Source: Nitrospirota bacterium (GTDB taxonomy: Bacteria; Nitrospirota; UBA9217). From it: DNA of 64,000 bases. The stretch covers positions 1 through 64,000 of the forward strand of contig JALNZF010000001.1 in NCBI GenBank assembly GCA_023229435.1, in the 5' to 3' direction. Below the pieces are notes generated by a model, which saw nothing but the letters and a program-made list of their open reading frames with translations, was not told the origin of the DNA and did no database searches. Position 1 is the first letter of the stretch, and every line of letters begins with the position of its first letter. Below, piece after piece: positions 16,606 through 25,460 of this stretch. A program made the translations under genes and the position numbers.

Positions 16606-17811
16606 ATGAAGTTTAACACGATCGAAGAGGCCATCGCCGATATCAAGAACGGCAAGATGGTCATCCTTGTTGATGATGAGGACCGGGAGAACGAAGGGGA
16701 CCTGACCATGGCTGCGGAAGCCGTAACCCCCGAGGCCATCAATTTTATGGCCATGCACGGCCGCGGGCTCATCTGCCTGTCTCTTACGTCCGAGCGCGTG
16801 GAACAACTGCAGCTGCCGATGATGACCACGGACAATACGTCGTCGTTCGGCACGGCGTTCACGATCTCCATCGAAGCGAAGAAGGGCGTGACCACGGGTA
16901 TTTCCGCGGCTGACCGGGCTTTGACGATCCTGACCGCCATCAATCCCAAGTCCAAGCCGGCGGACCTTGCCCGTCCGGGGCATGTGTTCCCGCTCCGCGC
17001 GCGAGTGGGCGGCGTGCTTCAGCGCGCAGGCCAGACCGAAGGGTCCGTGGACCTTGCCCGGCTCGCGGGGCTGTATCCGGCAGGAGTGATCTGCGAGATC
17101 ATGAACGATGACGGCACGATGTCCCGTGTTCCGCAGCTCATGGAATTCGCCAAAAAATTTCACCTTAAGATAATCACGGTGAAGGACCTGATCGCTTACC
17201 GGGTCAGAAAAGAGTCGCTCGTGCGCAGGGTGGCGGTCACAAAAATGCCGACCAGCTACGGGAGCGACTTTACCGCAATCCTTTATGCGAACGACATCGA
17301 TCGGATGAATCACATCGCGTTGGTAAAGGGCGACATCAAACCGGATGATGAGGTGCTGGTGCGGGTACACTCCGAGTGTCTCACCGGCGATGTATTCGGT
17401 TCGCTTCGCTGCGACTGCGGCGACCAGCTCCACAACGCCATGAAGATAATCGACGAAGAAGGCAAGGGCGTGATCTTATACATGCGCCAGGAAGGCCGCG
17501 GCATAGGCCTTGAGGGCAAGCTCAAGGCATACGAGCTTCAGGACCAGGGCAAGGACACGGTTGAGGCGAACCTGGCGCTCGGATTCAAGGCCGATCTCAG
17601 GGACTACGGCGTCGGCGCGCAGATCCTGCGCGACCTTGGTGTCCGCAAGATCCGGCTTCTGACGAATAATCCCAAAAAGATCGTGGGTCTCGAAGGCTAT
17701 GGATTGACCGTTGTAGCGCGCATGCCGATCGAAACGCATCCCCATTCCAAAAACATCCATTACCTCAAGGTGAAGAAGAACAAGATGGGGCATATGCTGG
17801 AAAAGGTATAA
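16606..17811 (+). CDS. ribBA: Bifunctional DHBP synthase / GTP cyclohydrolase II
   Basis: 401 residues, the usual fused length. The RibB half (1-200) makes 3,4-dihydroxy-2-butanone 4-phosphate: VDDEDRENEGDLTMAAE, TTGISAADRALTI, RPGHVFPLRA and EGSVDLARLAG are all kept. The RibA half (about 205-400) opens GTP: HSECLTGDVFGSLRCDCGDQ supplies the three zinc cysteines and MRQEGRGIGL follows. Both halves therefore look active and feed the two branches of riboflavin synthesis. It lies 100 nt after ribE. Confidence 0.96.
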   Translation: MKFNTIEEAIADIKNGKMVILVDDEDRENEGDLTMAAEAVTPEAINFMAMHGRGLICLSLTSERVEQLQLPMMTTDNTSSFGTAFTISIEAKKGVTTGISAADRALTILTAINPKSKPADLARPGHVFPLRARVGGVLQRAGQTEGSVDLARLAGLYPAGVICEIMNDDGTMSRVPQLMEFAKKFHLKIITVKDLIAYRVRKESLVRRVAVTKMPTSYGSDFTAILYANDIDRMNHIALVKGDIKPDDEVLVRVHSECLTGDVFGSLRCDCGDQLHNAMKIIDEEGKGVILYMRQEGRGIGLEGKLKAYELQDQGKDTVEANLALGFKADLRDYGVGAQILRDLGVRKIRLLTNNPKKIVGLEGYGLTVVARMPIETHPHSKNIHYLKVKKNKMGHMLEKV

Positions 17812-17837
17812 AACAAGCAATTACCAATAAACAAGCA

Positions 17838-17917
17838 CCAAATATCAAATAAATTACAATTTTCAAACGCCAAATCACAAACGTTTCGGAAATTGGAATT
17901 TTGAATTTGGATTTTCC
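17838..17917. repeat. AT-rich repeat element with inverted arms before ribH
   Basis: CAAATAT/CAAATAA-type units at about 17838-17880 face GGAATTTTGAATTTGG at 17895-17911, so the two halves can pair imperfectly. The architecture matches the GC-rich heptad elements in the window, with a different unit. It stands between ribBA and ribH. Confidence 0.5.
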
Positions 17918-17935
17918 CGACGACAGGAGGGCTTG

Positions 17936-18403
17936 ATGACGAAGATAATTCAGGGAGATTTGAGCGGCAAGGGTCTGAAGATCGGGATTGTTGCCGCCCG
18001 GTTCAATGATTTCATCACGAGCAGGCTGGTGGACGGCGCTCTCGATGGATTGCAGCGGCACGGGGTAGCCGAGGCCGACATTGAGATGGTGAGGGTCCCC
18101 GGGGCTTACGAGATCCCGCTTGCAGCCAAGATGCTTGCGCAGTCCAGAAAACTCAACGCCATCATCTGTCTCGGCGCGGTGATCCGCGGCGCGACGCCGC
18201 ATTTCGAGTATGTGAGCGCCGAGGTGAGCAAGGGCGTGGCCTCGGTTTCCCAGGAAACAGGTTTGCCGGTCATCTTTGGGGTTCTGACCACCGACACCAT
18301 TGAACAGGCGATCGAGCGCGCCGGCGCCAAGAGCGGCAACAAGGGCTGGGACGCGGCTCTCTCAGCCATCGAGATGGCGAACGTCGTGAAACAGCTGGCT
18401 TAA
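17936..18403 (+). CDS. ribH: 6,7-dimethyl-8-ribityllumazine synthase
   Basis: 155 residues. Condenses dihydroxybutanone phosphate with the pyrimidine intermediate to make lumazine, the substrate of RibE. IGIVAARFNDFITSRLVDGA, VPGAYEIPLAAK, AVIRGATPHFEYV and GVLTTDTIEQAIERAGAKSGNKG are the conserved substrate-binding blocks. It forms a 60-mer or pentamer capsid in relatives. The start at 17936 follows AGGAGGG. nusB begins 41 nt downstream, the usual arrangement. Confidence 0.96.
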   Translation: MTKIIQGDLSGKGLKIGIVAARFNDFITSRLVDGALDGLQRHGVAEADIEMVRVPGAYEIPLAAKMLAQSRKLNAIICLGAVIRGATPHFEYVSAEVSKGVASVSQETGLPVIFGVLTTDTIEQAIERAGAKSGNKGWDAALSAIEMANVVKQLA

Positions 18404-18444
18404 CAGCGGATGCATGCGCAGGAACGGCGGTAAGGCGACAGGGT

Positions 18445-18876
18445 ATGAAGAGACGCAAGGCAAGGGAGTATGCGCTCCAGATATTGTTCCAGCTCGATAT
18501 CAGAAAAGAGAAGCCTTCAGCTATTGTCCTGAGGCATTTCTGGACAGAGTACCAGCCGGACGAAGAGGTCAAGATCTTTGCAGAAGAGATCATCAAGGGG
18601 ACCTATAAGCACCTGGCTGAGATCAACAAGCTGATCCACGCATGCGCAAAGAACTGGAGCCTCGACCGCATGTCCGTGGTTGACCGGAATGTGCTCAGAA
18701 TGGCGGTATATGAAATTCTTCACCGGATGGATATTCCCACCAGTGTAACGATCAATGAGGCCATAGAAATCGCCAAAAAATACGGTACCGAAGAATCCGG
18801 TTCGTTTGTGAACGGCATTCTGGACAGTGTTGCCAGGACAACCGGCAACCTCGATGAGGGAAAGACAGGGTCGTAG
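18445..18876 (+). CDS. nusB: Transcription antitermination factor NusB
   Basis: 143 residues, all-helical. NusB with NusE (S10) binds boxA RNA and prevents early termination of rRNA transcription. Family blocks: RKAREYALQILFQLDI at the start, DRMSVVDRNVLRMAVYEIL and FVNGILDSVART at the end. It is placed after ribH as in many bacteria. Confidence 0.94.
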   Translation: MKRRKAREYALQILFQLDIRKEKPSAIVLRHFWTEYQPDEEVKIFAEEIIKGTYKHLAEINKLIHACAKNWSLDRMSVVDRNVLRMAVYEILHRMDIPTSVTINEAIEIAKKYGTEESGSFVNGILDSVARTTGNLDEGKTGS

Positions 18877-19020
18877 CAAGTCCGGTTTCAAACAACTCAC
18901 GAAGACACGCGGAAACAGCCCCACATTTCAATATGCCGTTCCGCGCGACGTTGCGTCTGCGCGTGAAGTTCTTTATTTTCAACCAGCCCATCAACGAGTG
19001 GGTCGTAGGAAGAAGGGGCG

Positions 19021-19518
19021 ATGTCCAGCGTGACGGTGAAGGTAATCCTTCAGGACATAACGAAACTTGCGACAGAAGCCCTGATCGTCGGTTTTTATGA
19101 GGATGTCCGGCCGCTGAAGGGCATTGCCGGAGAGCTCGACTGGCTGCTCTGCGGCTCCCTCTCATCGCTCATTCTCACGAAGAAACTTCGCGGAGCGCTC
19201 GGTGACGTGGCCCTCGTAACCTCACAGGGCAAGGTGCCCGCGCAAAAGATCTTCCTGGTGGGGTTGGGACCCCGGGCCGGGTTGACCCTGACAACGCTGA
19301 GAAGCGCGGCGAGGACCGCGGCGGCCAGTGCCGTGGGAGCGGGTGTCAGGAGCGCGGCAATTGAATATTTTCCATCCGTTGATATGCCTCGGGACGGCGG
19401 GATGAGCGCTCTGCATCAGGGATTGAACGAGGGCGCCGGCGGACGCGGCTTCGATGTTCATGTAATTGCTTCGGATGTCGAAGCCTACGAAAATCTTTCA
19501 CGATTGATCAAGGCATAA
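19021..19518 (+). CDS. Stand-alone M17 aminopeptidase N-terminal (macro-like) domain protein
   Basis: 165 residues resembling only the N-terminal domain of leucyl aminopeptidases (PepA): GALGDVALVTSQGKVPAQKIFLVGLG and the following helix (LTTLRSAARTAAASAVGAGV). The catalytic C-terminal peptidase domain with its metal ligands is absent, and the frame ends normally, so this is a separate small protein and not an obvious fragment. In PepA this domain helps form the hexamer and, in E. coli, binds DNA. Role here unknown. It sits between nusB and purB, 18 nt before purB. Confidence 0.65.
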   Translation: MSSVTVKVILQDITKLATEALIVGFYEDVRPLKGIAGELDWLLCGSLSSLILTKKLRGALGDVALVTSQGKVPAQKIFLVGLGPRAGLTLTTLRSAARTAAASAVGAGVRSAAIEYFPSVDMPRDGGMSALHQGLNEGAGGRGFDVHVIASDVEAYENLSRLIKA

Positions 19519-19536
19519 CGGAAACAGGAGATCCTG

Positions 19537-20841
19537 ATGATCCCTCGCTACAGCAGACCGGAGATGGCCACTCTCTGGGAACCGGAAAACAGATATCGCG
19601 CCTGGCTCGAGGTAGAGCTTCTTGCCTGCGAGGCGAACGCAAAACTGGGGCTGATCCCGGCACGGGCGCTCGCCACGATCAAGAAAAAAGCCGACTTCAG
19701 GGTAAAGCGGATCGACGCTCTTGAAAAGACCGTGAAACACGACGTTATCGCTTTTCTTACCGCTGTCGGCGAGCATGTCGGCCCCGATTCCCGCTACATC
19801 CATCTCGGCCTCACGTCCTCGGATGTCCTCGACACCTCTCTTGCCGTGCTCATGCAACGGTCATCGGACATTATCATCGATGATATCCGCCTTGTTATCA
19901 AAACACTCAAAAAGCAGGCATTGCGGTATAAAAAAACGGTGATGATCGGCCGTTCACACGGGGTGCACGCGGAGCCGGTCACCTTCGGCCTCAAGATGGC
20001 CCTCTGGTACGAGGAAATGCAGCGGGCCCTCGAACGCATGCTGCGAGCACGGGACGTGATCAGCGTCGGCAAGGTTTCCGGCGCGGTCGGGACCTTCGCG
20101 AACATCGACCCTTTTGTAGAGACTTACGTTTGCCGCAAACTGGGTCTTAAACCCGAACCGGTTGCGACGCAGGTGGTCCAGCGTGACCGGCATGCCGAGT
20201 TCCTGACGGTGCTTGCCCTTATCGCGTCATCGCTCGAAAAATTCGCCATTGAGCTCCGCCATCTTCAACGGACCGAGGTGCTTGAGGCGGAGGAATATTT
20301 TTCGGAAGGCCAGAAGGGTTCTTCCGCCATGCCTCACAAACGGAACCCGATCTCAGCAGAAAATCTTTCCGGTCTCGCCCGCGTCGTGCGCGCGAACTCG
20401 ATCGCTGCGATGGAAAATGTCGCCCTGTGGCACGAGCGGGACATCAGTCATTCGTCGGTCGAGCGGATCATCATACCCGACAGCATTATCCTCATTGATT
20501 ACATGCTGGCGCGTTTCAATACCCTGATCGACAGGCTTTTTGTCTATCCCAAGAACATGCAGCGCAATATGGCGATCTCCAGAGGGCTTTTCCATTCAGA
20601 GACCGTGATGCTTGCGCTCGTGGGCAAGGGGCTCACGCGCGAGGCCGCCTACTCCCTTGTGCAGCGGAATGCCATGGAAGTGTGGAAACAGGGCGGCGAT
20701 TTCAAGCAGCGGCTGAAGAACGATCAGGATATCCACAGCTACTTGAGCGGCAAGGAGATCGATGACTGCTTTGCTCTTTCCCGTACGCTCACGAACGTTG
20801 ATTATATCTTTAAAAGGGTCTTTAAGAAAAAAAATAAATAA
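19537..20841 (+). CDS. purB: Adenylosuccinate lyase
   Basis: 434 residues of the fumarase/aspartase superfamily. It splits SAICAR and adenylosuccinate, releasing fumarate, in purine synthesis. Signature motifs are YIHLGLTSSDVLDTSLAV, MIGRSHGVHAEPVTFGLK (catalytic His) and the mobile loop KGSSAMPHKRNPISAE. Length and motifs are normal for the short bacterial PurB class. purF follows 125 nt downstream, so two purine genes stand together. Confidence 0.96.
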   Translation: MIPRYSRPEMATLWEPENRYRAWLEVELLACEANAKLGLIPARALATIKKKADFRVKRIDALEKTVKHDVIAFLTAVGEHVGPDSRYIHLGLTSSDVLDTSLAVLMQRSSDIIIDDIRLVIKTLKKQALRYKKTVMIGRSHGVHAEPVTFGLKMALWYEEMQRALERMLRARDVISVGKVSGAVGTFANIDPFVETYVCRKLGLKPEPVATQVVQRDRHAEFLTVLALIASSLEKFAIELRHLQRTEVLEAEEYFSEGQKGSSAMPHKRNPISAENLSGLARVVRANSIAAMENVALWHERDISHSSVERIIIPDSIILIDYMLARFNTLIDRLFVYPKNMQRNMAISRGLFHSETVMLALVGKGLTREAAYSLVQRNAMEVWKQGGDFKQRLKNDQDIHSYLSGKEIDDCFALSRTLTNVDYIFKRVFKKKNK

Positions 20842-20911
20842 TCACCATGAAGGTTCACCCCATCAGAAAGCATTGCAATTTCTAACGGGGCAGGCGAAGA
20901 CTCGAAGTAAA

Positions 20912-20954
20912 CCATTCAAGCCTTTCTTCGTGCCTTAGTGTCTTAGTGGTGAAA
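20912..20954. repeat. Nonad-type repeat upstream of purF
   Basis: CTTCGTGCC-, TTAGTGTC- and TTAGTGGTG-type units at 20923-20950 follow each other with a period of about 9 nt and end in the GAAAGGA that serves as purF ribosome site. A loosely complementary ATCACCATGAAGG lies at 20843-20855. Confidence 0.5.
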
Positions 20955-20966
20955 GGACACAAACGT

Positions 20967-22364
20967 ATGTTCGACAAATTTCATGAAGAATGCGGCGTGT
21001 TCGGGATCTTCGGTCATCTCGATGCGGCGAACCTCACCTACCTGGGGCTTTACGCACTGCAACACCGCGGCCAGGAGTCGGCGGGGATCGTTTCGTCCGA
21101 CGGCAAGAAGCTCTATAGCGAAAAGTCAATGGGTCTCGTTGCGGACATCTTCACCGAAGATCGAATAAAAAAACTTCCCGGGCATAGCGCCATCGGACAC
21201 AACCGCTATTCGACCACCGGCGACAGCGTCGCGATCAACATCCAGCCGATCCTCGTGAATTTCGCGCTGGGTGGTCTTGCCATCGCCCACAACGGCAACC
21301 TGGTAAACGCCGGCATCCTCAAGGACGAACTTGAGGCGTACGGCTCCATTTTCCAGTCCACCATGGACAGCGAGGTGATCGTCCATCTTATTGCCCAGTC
21401 TCGCATGTCCACTCTGCACGACAGGATCATCGACGCCCTCAGTCATGTCCAGGGCGCTTACAGTCTGCTCATTATCACCGAAGATGAACTTATCGCGGTC
21501 CGGGACCCGAACGGGTTTCGACCGCTCTCGCTGGCCGAACTTGACAACGGGTATGTTGTCGCTTCAGAGACCTGCGCCTTCGATCTGATCGAGGCCACCC
21601 ACATCCGCGACATCGCGCCTGGCGAGATGGTTGTGATCAACAATCATGGCATTCGTTCATCATTTCCCTTCAAGCCGGCGGAGCCATCCCACTGCATTTT
21701 CGAGTTCATCTATTTTGCCCGGCCTGACAGCATGGTCTTCGGCCAGAATGTGTATACGATCCGGAAGAATTTCGGCAGACAACTCGCCCGCGAGACCGGA
21801 ATAGAGGCTGACGTTGTCATCCCGGTCCCGGATTCCGGAGTGCCTGCGGCCCTGGGATATGCCGAAGAAGCCGGAATTCCTTTTGACACCGGCCTTATCA
21901 GGAACCACTACGTGGGCCGCACGTTCATCGAGCCGCGCCAGACCATCAGACACTTCGGGGTCAAGATCAAGCTTAACCCGGTTAAGGACGCGCTCAAAGG
22001 CAAACGCGTGGTTGTGGTGGATGATTCCATCGTGCGAGGCACCACGAGCAAAAAGATCATCAAGATGATAAGGAACGCGGGCGCCACGGAGATCCATATG
22101 CGGGTCAGTTCTCCGCCGACGGCGTTCCCGTGCTTCTACGGCATTGATACGCCAACGAGACAGGAACTCATTGCTTCAACGCACAGCATCGAAGAGATCA
22201 GGAAGTACATAACCGCGGACACAATTGGATATATCAGCATGGACGGTATCCAAAAGGTGGTTCCGCACCGCATGAATTACTGCTCCGCGTGTTTTGACGG
22301 GGCGTATCCAGTGCCGTTTCCGGGCGAGAAGTTGCTGCAGTTGGGATTGTTTGACAAGGAATAA
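20967..22364 (+). CDS. purF: Amidophosphoribosyltransferase
   Basis: 465 residues. Catalyses the first committed purine step, using glutamine and PRPP. The ATG at 20967 gives MFDKFHEECGVFGIFGH: a short propeptide before the catalytic Cys9, as in the Bacillus class. HNRYSTTGDS and HNGNLVNA belong to the glutaminase site; VVVVDDSIVRGTTSKKII is the PRPP-binding loop. Cysteines in HCIFEFIYF, FPCFYGID and NYCSACFDG match the positions that hold a [4Fe-4S] cluster in the Bacillus enzyme, so oxygen-sensitive processing is likely. Confidence 0.95.
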   Translation: MFDKFHEECGVFGIFGHLDAANLTYLGLYALQHRGQESAGIVSSDGKKLYSEKSMGLVADIFTEDRIKKLPGHSAIGHNRYSTTGDSVAINIQPILVNFALGGLAIAHNGNLVNAGILKDELEAYGSIFQSTMDSEVIVHLIAQSRMSTLHDRIIDALSHVQGAYSLLIITEDELIAVRDPNGFRPLSLAELDNGYVVASETCAFDLIEATHIRDIAPGEMVVINNHGIRSSFPFKPAEPSHCIFEFIYFARPDSMVFGQNVYTIRKNFGRQLARETGIEADVVIPVPDSGVPAALGYAEEAGIPFDTGLIRNHYVGRTFIEPRQTIRHFGVKIKLNPVKDALKGKRVVVVDDSIVRGTTSKKIIKMIRNAGATEIHMRVSSPPTAFPCFYGIDTPTRQELIASTHSIEEIRKYITADTIGYISMDGIQKVVPHRMNYCSACFDGAYPVPFPGEKLLQLGLFDKE

Positions 22365-22388
22365 TCGAACGCGGAATAAATAAAAGAA

Positions 22389-22464
22389 TGGTGCCGAGGC
22401 GCAGAATTGAACTGCGGACACGAGGCTTTTCAGGCCTCTGCTCTACCAACTGAGCTACCTCGGC
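22389..22464 (-). tRNA. tRNA-Phe (GAA)
   Basis: A 76-nt cloverleaf with the 3' CCA encoded. The acceptor stem is GCCGAGG/CCTCGGC, the D arm AGCTCAGTTGGTAGAGC, the anticodon loop CTGAAAA reads GAA, and the T arm contains GTTCAATTC. All stems pair properly. Confidence 0.96.
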
Positions 22465-22493
22465 AGTTTTTGACGACTGCTTGACGAGACGGT

Positions 22494-22523
22494 AAAATAG
22501 CAGAATGGGGGGCTCATTGTCAA
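22494..22523 (-). promoter_or_regulatory. Promoter of tRNA-Phe
   Basis: On the minus strand TTGACA (22523-22518) and TATTTT (22499-22494) are 18 nt apart; transcription would start about 22 nt before the tRNA 5' end. Confidence 0.65.
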
Positions 22524-22788
22524 GGTTTTTTCTTTTGCCGGTAATTGAAAAAGATATTCTGCAGCCCGCCAGTCTTAACGATACGTCGTTAGCGACGCTG
22601 TTTTCTCTGTGGAACTCGAACGTGCGCATTTATCAAGTTAGTAACCTCTCGTAATCTCCCTCCCCACCTGGCGAATGCTTCGGCCAGTGTCAGTCATGGA
22701 TACAGGTTGTTTCCAATCCATTTATGCTGCATGCTAAACGTTGTTTTGCGTTTGCCGTTTGTATTGCACTTCGCAGAAAAGTATTACC

Positions 22789-22818
22789 TTGACATTAGTT
22801 GCCATTGTTTGGTAAAAT
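22789..22818 (+). promoter_or_regulatory. Promoter of the TPR/roadblock genes
   Basis: TTGACA at 22789-22794 and TAAAAT at 22813-22818 are 18 nt apart, about 35 nt before the ATG at 22853. Confidence 0.65.
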
Positions 22819-22852
22819 TTCTTCTATCAGTTTGATATGACAAGCAAATTCC

Positions 22853-24577
22853 ATGGATAAAGAAACCTCCGAAATAGCCAAGTTAACGGGGCGTATTTCG
22901 AAAGACCCCAAGTCAAAGCTTTTTGTCCCGCTCGCTGAAGAGTACAAAAAAGCCGGGGACATTGAGATGGCCATCCATGTGCTTTTGGAGGGGCTTAAAA
23001 ACAATCCGGACTATGTTACCGCACGGTCCTCCCTTGGGAAACTCCTGCTGGCAAAGGGAGATCTGGCAGGCGCGCAAAAGGAATTTGAAGAGGTCGTGAA
23101 GACGAGCCCGGATAATGTTATGGCCCAAAAAAAGCTGGGCGATCTTCTTATTCGTCAGAACAGGCCCCTTGATGCGCTTCCGCATTATAAAATTGCCCTC
23201 TCTCTCAACACTGGTGATGGGGAGTTGGCTTCCCTGATTTCAGATGTCGAAGCAGGCCGGGATGTCAGTTCAAAAATCCAGGCGTTAAAGGCGAAGGGAA
23301 CGGTTGAGCAGGCAAGTAAACAGGAACAACCGGCATCAACAGCGGCACCCCAACAGGCACCTGGACCTGTTCCTTCTCAACCATCGAACGTTGAGCCAAT
23401 AACACCTGTCGAAACTCCGCCGGTGTCTCAGGCGGTATCACCGGCACCATTTACAGAGACGGCGCAAGCGTCGGCATCTTCGGTGACGGAAACGGAAGAG
23501 CCGGAAGAGGTTCTTGTCGTGGAACCGCTGGAGCCGGAGGCTTCTGCGCAGGAACCGCCGGCGGCCGGCATTGGTCTTCCTGAGGCACATGAACTCCCGG
23601 CAGTACCTTCGGTTGTCGCGGCAGAAAGTTTTGACCTTGATTTTCCAACGGGCGATCAACATCCGGATGAGCCGGTCGTCAGCCAGGACATCGGGCCTGA
23701 AACAGAACCATTCAATGGTGAGGACAGGGAAACGATCCCGACGGATGTTTCCGAGGAAATAAGCGCAGATAAGATCGTTGAAACCGGATTCGGCGAAGAG
23801 GTCCTTGAAAATGTCCCGGAACCGTCATCCGAAGACATTTCGGGAAAATCAGATGATTTCACAACCGACACGCTCGCAGAACTTTATATTTCCCAGGGCT
23901 TCTTTGAAAAAGCCGTTGAAATTTACGAGCGGATGCTGGTTGATAAACCCAACAGCCGGGGGTTGCAGGACAAACTGTCATGGGTGAGGGCCGCAGTTGC
24001 CCGGACGGTTACTCCGGCAGCAGAACAAAAAATTGAAGAGGATATTTTCGGTGCAGAGGAAGCGCGGGAATACATCCCTGCTGATAAAGCCGGTGAAGTT
24101 GTAATAGAACCGCTGGAAGAGCACCTGCCGCAACAAAACGAGGATACAACAGGTTTTCAACCTGAGGCCGTCACTGAAGGCCGGGATCATGTCCCGACCG
24201 TTGAACTGGACGAACTGTTCATAGACGCTGAGGTTGTTGCGGAACCGGATACAGTCGTCGGGCCGGAGGAAAAGTCATCGGAAGAGAATATCGATGCCGG
24301 GTTCGGTACGTATCAACCTGAAGCAGGGCCGAAAGCCCAAACGACGGCAGGGGAAGGTGAAGGATTCACCGTCTTGGAGGACTCTTCTGTCCAGGCGCAG
24401 ACCGGTTTAAAGGTAAATTTCGAACCGCGGGAGTATGTCCCCCCTAAAATTGAGCAGGAGCCCCTGGAAGCAACTTCTCACCAAGAACACGAGACATCCG
24501 TCCCTCATATTGCCGGGCGCAAGGAAACGATCGCGCGTTTGGAAACCTGGCTCACTACTATTAAAAAGGAGAAATAA
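22853..24577 (+). CDS. TPR protein with long acidic linker
   Basis: 574 residues. Residues about 1-130 form three to four tetratricopeptide repeats (GDIEMAIHVLLEGLKNNPDY, GDLAGAQKEFEEVVKTSPDN, NRPLDALPHYKIALSLN). A Pro/Ala/Glu/Val-rich low-complexity region follows, then an isolated TPR-like hairpin near 340-375 (LAELYISQGFFEKAVEIYER), more acidic linker and a basic C-terminal helix. No signal peptide, so it is cytoplasmic. It abuts the roadblock gene with no spacer (stop at 24577, ATG at 24578), so the two are co-translated and probably bind each other. The TPR-plus-acidic-linker style recalls scaffold proteins of pilus or polarity systems, but I do not recognise the specific family. Confidence 0.8.
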   Translation: MDKETSEIAKLTGRISKDPKSKLFVPLAEEYKKAGDIEMAIHVLLEGLKNNPDYVTARSSLGKLLLAKGDLAGAQKEFEEVVKTSPDNVMAQKKLGDLLIRQNRPLDALPHYKIALSLNTGDGELASLISDVEAGRDVSSKIQALKAKGTVEQASKQEQPASTAAPQQAPGPVPSQPSNVEPITPVETPPVSQAVSPAPFTETAQASASSVTETEEPEEVLVVEPLEPEASAQEPPAAGIGLPEAHELPAVPSVVAAESFDLDFPTGDQHPDEPVVSQDIGPETEPFNGEDRETIPTDVSEEISADKIVETGFGEEVLENVPEPSSEDISGKSDDFTTDTLAELYISQGFFEKAVEIYERMLVDKPNSRGLQDKLSWVRAAVARTVTPAAEQKIEEDIFGAEEAREYIPADKAGEVVIEPLEEHLPQQNEDTTGFQPEAVTEGRDHVPTVELDELFIDAEVVAEPDTVVGPEEKSSEENIDAGFGTYQPEAGPKAQTTAGEGEGFTVLEDSSVQAQTGLKVNFEPREYVPPKIEQEPLEATSHQEHETSVPHIAGRKETIARLETWLTTIKKEK

Positions 24578-24934
24578 ATGCCCTTTGCCGATATCCTGAA
24601 AGAAGTGGTCAATAGCACGGAAGGAGCCCTTGGCGCGCTGATCGTGGGTCTTGACGGCATTCCTGTCGAAGAATATGCCAAAAGCAGCGATATGGACATC
24701 CAGTCCATGACCGTTGAATTTTCATCGCTCCTTAAGGAAATAGAGAAAGGCTCCCAATCCGCGGAGATGGGCTCCACGAAGGAAGTGACGGTCATCGCGG
24801 ACAAAGCAATGATCATGCTGCGCAGGCTGAACGATGAGTATTTTTTCGTTTTGATCATAAAACCTGACGGAAATTTCGGCAAAGGAAGGTTCCTCCTTCG
24901 GATGGCGGCGCCCAGGCTGCTCAAAGAGTTTTGA
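24578..24934 (+). CDS. Roadblock/LC7-domain protein
   Basis: 118 residues, one roadblock domain: GALGALIVGLDGIPVEEYA, then FSSLLKEIEKGSQSAEMGS and FVLIIKPDGNFGKGRFLLRMAAPRL. Roadblock proteins such as MglB dimerise and regulate small Ras-like GTPases that set cell polarity and motility. No MglA-type GTPase is nearby. The gene starts immediately after the TPR protein stop and ends at a strong terminator, so the pair is a two-gene operon. Confidence 0.88.
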   Translation: MPFADILKEVVNSTEGALGALIVGLDGIPVEEYAKSSDMDIQSMTVEFSSLLKEIEKGSQSAEMGSTKEVTVIADKAMIMLRRLNDEYFFVLIIKPDGNFGKGRFLLRMAAPRLLKEF

Positions 24935-24968
24935 GAACATTGACTTTTCTCTGCTGTGCGGTATATCC

Positions 24969-24992
24969 AAAAACTGCCTTGGGCAGTTTTTT
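24969..24992 (+). terminator. Rho-independent terminator after the roadblock gene
   Basis: AAAAACTGCC (24969-24978) and GGCAGTTTTT (24982-24991) form a 10-bp stem with a 3-nt loop and a T-rich tail, between the roadblock gene and aroQ. Confidence 0.88.
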
Positions 24993-25010
24993 ATTTTGTG
25001 CGGGGGAAAC

Positions 25011-25460
25011 ATGAAAATCCTGGTCATGCACGGGCCCAACCTGAACCTTCTCGGCAAGCGCGAGCCTGATATATACGGCACCTTCACGCTCGACGATATT
25101 AACAACCGGCTTTCCTTACTTGCCAAGGAACTCGGCGTGGAAGTGTCTTTCTATCAGTCGAATCACGAAGGCGAACTGGTCCAGAAGATCCAGGAAGCCA
25201 TGGGCGTCTACGGGGCCATCGTGATCAATCCGGGCGCGTACACGCACACCAGCGTGGCACTCCGGGACGCGATATCATCCACCGGCATACCGACCGTGGA
25301 AGCGCATATCTCCAATATCTATAAACGTGAGGAGTTCCGGAAGCATTCATACATTTCCGGTGTGGCAATAGGACAGGTCACCGGTTTTGGGGCCGAAAGC
25401 TACCTCCTCGCTTTCAGGGCAGCGGCCGGGTTCGGGAAGGCCGGTGGGAACAAGAAGTGA
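25011..25460 (+). CDS. aroQ: Type II 3-dehydroquinate dehydratase
   Basis: 149 residues from the ATG at 25011, which begins MKILVMHGPNLNLLGKREPD, the canonical N-terminus; the longer start at 24996 adds non-family residues. It dehydrates 3-dehydroquinate in the shikimate pathway and forms dodecamers. The catalytic Tyr is in REPDIYG, the Asn/His block in INPGAYTHTSVALRDAI and the substrate Glu-His in VEAHISNIYKREEFR. It overlaps the next gene by one base (TGATG). Confidence 0.95.
   Translation: MKILVMHGPNLNLLGKREPDIYGTFTLDDINNRLSLLAKELGVEVSFYQSNHEGELVQKIQEAMGVYGAIVINPGAYTHTSVALRDAISSTGIPTVEAHISNIYKREEFRKHSYISGVAIGQVTGFGAESYLLAFRAAAGFGKAGGNKK

Larger units (their letters stand above)
22365..22852. 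other. Intergenic stretch around tRNA-Phe
   Basis: Holds tRNA-Phe and its promoter on the minus strand and the promoter of the TPR gene on the plus strand. The 22525-22788 part has no gene I can support; it contains a small palindrome at 22577-22590 (CGTCG/CGACG). Confidence 0.55.
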
